From UBA3537 sp038106885 (GTDB lineage Bacteria; Bacteroidota; Bacteroidia; Flavobacteriales; Flavobacteriaceae): 64,000 bases of DNA. The position numbers were made by a program, and so were the translations under genes. The first letter of the stretch is position 1, and each line of letters opens with the position of its first letter. The DNA is taken from positions 1 through 64,000 of the forward strand of contig JAYNFX010000003.1 in NCBI GenBank assembly GCA_038106885.1, in the 5' to 3' direction. Positions 62,466 to 64,000 of this stretch are shown in pieces. The notes under the pieces are model-generated. The model made no database searches. It saw only the letters and a list, made by a program, of their open reading frames with translations, and was not told where the DNA came from.

Positions 62466-62474
62466 GAAAATATA

Positions 62475-63662
62475 TTAATTTGAAATTGCTGCAATTCCTG
62501 GTAATACTTTCCCCTCAAGACTTTCTAACATAGCACCCCCGCCTGTGCTGACGTAACTTACCGATTTATCAAAATTAAATTTCTTCACGGCCGCTACTGA
62601 ATCCCCTCCACCAACTAAAGAAAATGCACCTTTTTGAGTCGCCTCTGCAATAGATTTCCCCAATGCAACAGTCCCTGTCGAAAATGTGTCCATCTCAAAA
62701 ACTCCTAAAGGACCATTCCATAAAATTGTCTTACAACTTTGAACTACGTCGTGAAAAATGGCTTTACTCTTTGGACCACAATCCAAACCCTGCCATCCAC
62801 GTGGAATATTATCGATTTCGATAATTTTTGTTTGAGCCGAGTTATTAAAATCATTTGCCGCCAATACATCTACAGGAAGATGAACTTTTACATTTTTCTC
62901 AGCCGCTATCTTTAAAATTTCAAGCGCTAATTCCTGCTTATCCGTTTCACAAATAGAATCACCCACTAAACCTCCTTTTGCGCTCACAAAAGTAAAAGAC
63001 ATTCCGCCTCCTATGATTAAATGATCTATTTTATCTAAAATATTTTCTATTATGGTAATTTTCGATGATACTTTTGCTCCTCCCAGGATGGCTAAAACTG
63101 GTTTCTCTCCTTTGCTCATAACCTTTTCTAAACTCTCAATTTCTTTAGCTAAAAGATATCCGAAACACTTATCGTTTGGAAAGAATTCGGCAATAACCGT
63201 TGTAGAGGCATGAGCCCTATGGGCAGTTCCAAAAGCATCATTAATATAGAAATCACCTAACGACCCCAATGCTTTTGCAAAGTCATAATCGCCTTGTGTT
63301 TCTTCTTTGTAAAACCTTAGATTTTCTAATAACATAACTTGACCAGGCAATAGGTTCTCTGCGGTTTTATTTGTCTTATCTCCAATACAGTCCTCTGAGA
63401 AAATAATGTTAACTCCTATTATTTCTTCCACTTTAGATACGATATGTTTTAACGAAAATTTATTTTCGTTTTCGACCGGCCTTCCAAGGTGAGACATCAA
63501 AATACAACTACCACCATCCTTTAAGACCTTCATAATTGTAGGTTTTGCAGCTCGTATTCTAGTGTCGTCGGTTACATTGTAAGATGAGTCAAGAGGCACA
63601 TTAAAGTCTACACGAATTACCGCTTTTCGTCCTTTAAAATTGGTTTGTTCAATAAAAGTCAT
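62475..63662 (-). CDS. pgk: Phosphoglycerate kinase
   Basis: The 395-residue glycolytic enzyme interconverts 1,3-bisphosphoglycerate and 3-phosphoglycerate. RVDFNVPLD, SHLGRP, LLENLRFYKEE, AILGGAKVSSKI and WNGPLGVFE are all present, and the C-terminal SYVSTGGGAMLE is the nucleotide-binding end. The length is normal. The TACCTTTG promoter lies 36 bases upstream and the gene heads the MltD-like/DUF4837 group. Confidence 0.98.
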   Translation of the reverse strand: MTFIEQTNFKGRKAVIRVDFNVPLDSSYNVTDDTRIRAAKPTIMKVLKDGGSCILMSHLGRPVENENKFSLKHIVSKVEEIIGVNIIFSEDCIGDKTNKTAENLLPGQVMLLENLRFYKEETQGDYDFAKALGSLGDFYINDAFGTAHRAHASTTVIAEFFPNDKCFGYLLAKEIESLEKVMSKGEKPVLAILGGAKVSSKITIIENILDKIDHLIIGGGMSFTFVSAKGGLVGDSICETDKQELALEILKIAAEKNVKVHLPVDVLAANDFNNSAQTKIIEIDNIPRGWQGLDCGPKSKAIFHDVVQSCKTILWNGPLGVFEMDTFSTGTVALGKSIAEATQKGAFSLVGGGDSVAAVKKFNFDKSVSYVSTGGGAMLESLEGKVLPGIAAISN

Positions 63663-63698
63663 TGGAAGGTTTAGATTAAAATTAATTTTACGAAAGCC

Positions 63699-63706
63699 AA
63701 AGGTAA
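63699..63706 (-). promoter_or_regulatory. Promoter -7 box of pgk
   Basis: The minus strand reads TACCTTTG, a full match to TAnnTTTG, 36 bases before the pgk ATG. No TTG at the -33 position. Confidence 0.6.
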
Positions 63707-63781
63707 GTATTTATTTAAGTAGAAAAAATTCATTTTTTACATGTCCGAAGGAAATTTATATCACTAATGATAAGTATCAAA

Positions 63782-63811
63782 TTGCCTGTAAAGACTAAAC
63801 CCCTATATTTG
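63782..63811 (+). promoter_or_regulatory. Promoter of the holB-like gene (TTG - 19 nt - TATATTTG)
   Basis: TTG at 63782-63784 and TATATTTG at 63804-63811 are 19 bases apart and match both elements. The ATG at 63831 lies 19 bases beyond the box. Confidence 0.7.
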
Positions 63812-63830
63812 TAAAAAAGGGCAATTAAAT

Positions 63831-64000
63831 ATGATTGGGCATAATGATTTAATGCAGCAGTTTAGGGATAATATTGTTAATGGCCGTATGCCACATGCCC
63901 AAATTTTTGAAGGTAAAAACGGCTACGGGACACTGCCCTTTGCTATGTCGTATGCAAAGGCTGTCGTTGAAAATAGTTATCAAAACCAGCTAACAGTTGA
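63831..64000 (+). CDS. holB: DNA polymerase III subunit delta' (HolB-like), N-terminal part, 3' end outside window
   Basis: An open frame runs from ATG 63831 to the window edge (56 codons). It starts MIGHNDLMQQFRDNIVNGRM followed by PHAQIFEGKNGYGTLPFAMSYAKAVV, which resembles the clamp-loader delta' subunit in Bacteroidota, where a glycine-rich loop with GTLP replaces a normal Walker A. Delta' helps to load the sliding clamp. Adjacency to pgk in divergent orientation is common in flavobacteria. The call is moderately firm because only the N terminus is seen. Confidence 0.8.
   Translation, partial: MIGHNDLMQQFRDNIVNGRMPHAQIFEGKNGYGTLPFAMSYAKAVVENSYQNQLTV

Noticed and set aside
1..64000. CRISPR arrays, tRNA or rRNA genes, insertion sequences, prophage, toxin-antitoxin or defence islands
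   Set aside because: I found no regularly spaced repeats, cloverleaf-like sequence, transposase or integrase motifs. Genes are core metabolism or envelope functions with uniform AT-rich composition.

Overview
The window is a compact, AT-rich chromosomal segment from a member of the Bacteroidota, most probably an aerobic (likely marine) flavobacterium. The evidence is the gliding/type IX secretion genes gldH and sprE/porW, several families found mainly in Bacteroidota (DUF4292, DUF4254, DUF4837, DUF6168, DUF6341, DUF6427, HU-CCDC81/SPOR), an F-type ATP synthase split into atpDC and atpBEFHAG, and many promoters of the Bacteroidota type (TTG, 17-23 nt, TAnnTTTG). No rRNA, tRNA, CRISPR array, insertion sequence, phage or recognisable defence system is visible. 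No intergenic stretch exceeds about 210 bases.

Layout. 1-619: end of atpD and a short atpC. 624-5828 (minus): crotonase, an orphan NtrY-like sensor kinase, hemJ, a MATE transporter and hemH. 5838-6913 (minus): an AraC-type regulator interrupted by a spurious 100-N scaffold gap. 7087-12854 (plus): hemA, a fused hemC-hemD, hemE, hemF and hemB. Together with hemJ and hemH this is an almost complete aerobic heme pathway; only hemL is not here. It is arranged as two divergent operons around the AraC regulator. 12903-15778 (plus): a serine hydrolase and a two-ATPase peptide-type ABC protein. 15773-22338 (minus): the two subunits of a 3-oxoacid CoA-transferase, PBP1A, gldH, ricT and trhO. 22525-26887: recA, plsC, trpS, a membrane HU/SPOR protein and a thioesterase. 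26904-32658 (minus): an EnvC-like protein, DUF4292 lipoprotein, TPR protein, dut, a flippase and a small lipoprotein.

32749-41345 (minus): sprE/porW, bactofilin, atpZ, DUF6168, then a promoter and atpB-E-F-H-A-G closed by a textbook terminator. A strong hairpin lies between atpE and atpF. 41553-46793: a ferredoxin-type reductase, GT9, DUF4254, DUF6427, DUF6341 and purD. 46797-57214 (minus): an exopolysaccharide/O-antigen-like locus (Wzz-like protein, two polymerase/ligase-like proteins, Wzx, two glycosyltransferases, an acetyltransferase, UDP-xylose synthase and the initiating sugar transferase). 57345-64000: GH3-family enzyme, catalytically complete M23 peptidase, tatA, DUF4837, LysM lytic transglycosylase, pgk and the start of a holB-like gene.

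Most genes are core metabolism or envelope functions. I do not see a convincing new system. The observations most worth following are: (i) the set of TAnnTTTG promoters, which shows that several TTG 'starts' are really promoter bases and predicts leaderless or nearly leaderless messages; (ii) the atpE/atpF intercistronic hairpin; (iii) the AraC-centred heme regulon that carries a MATE pump and a ferrochelatase with a five-cysteine cluster; (iv) a perfect 24-bp palindrome inside the polysaccharide locus; (v) an 11-bp-spaced direct repeat over a promoter; and (vi) the assembly artefact that breaks the AraC gene.
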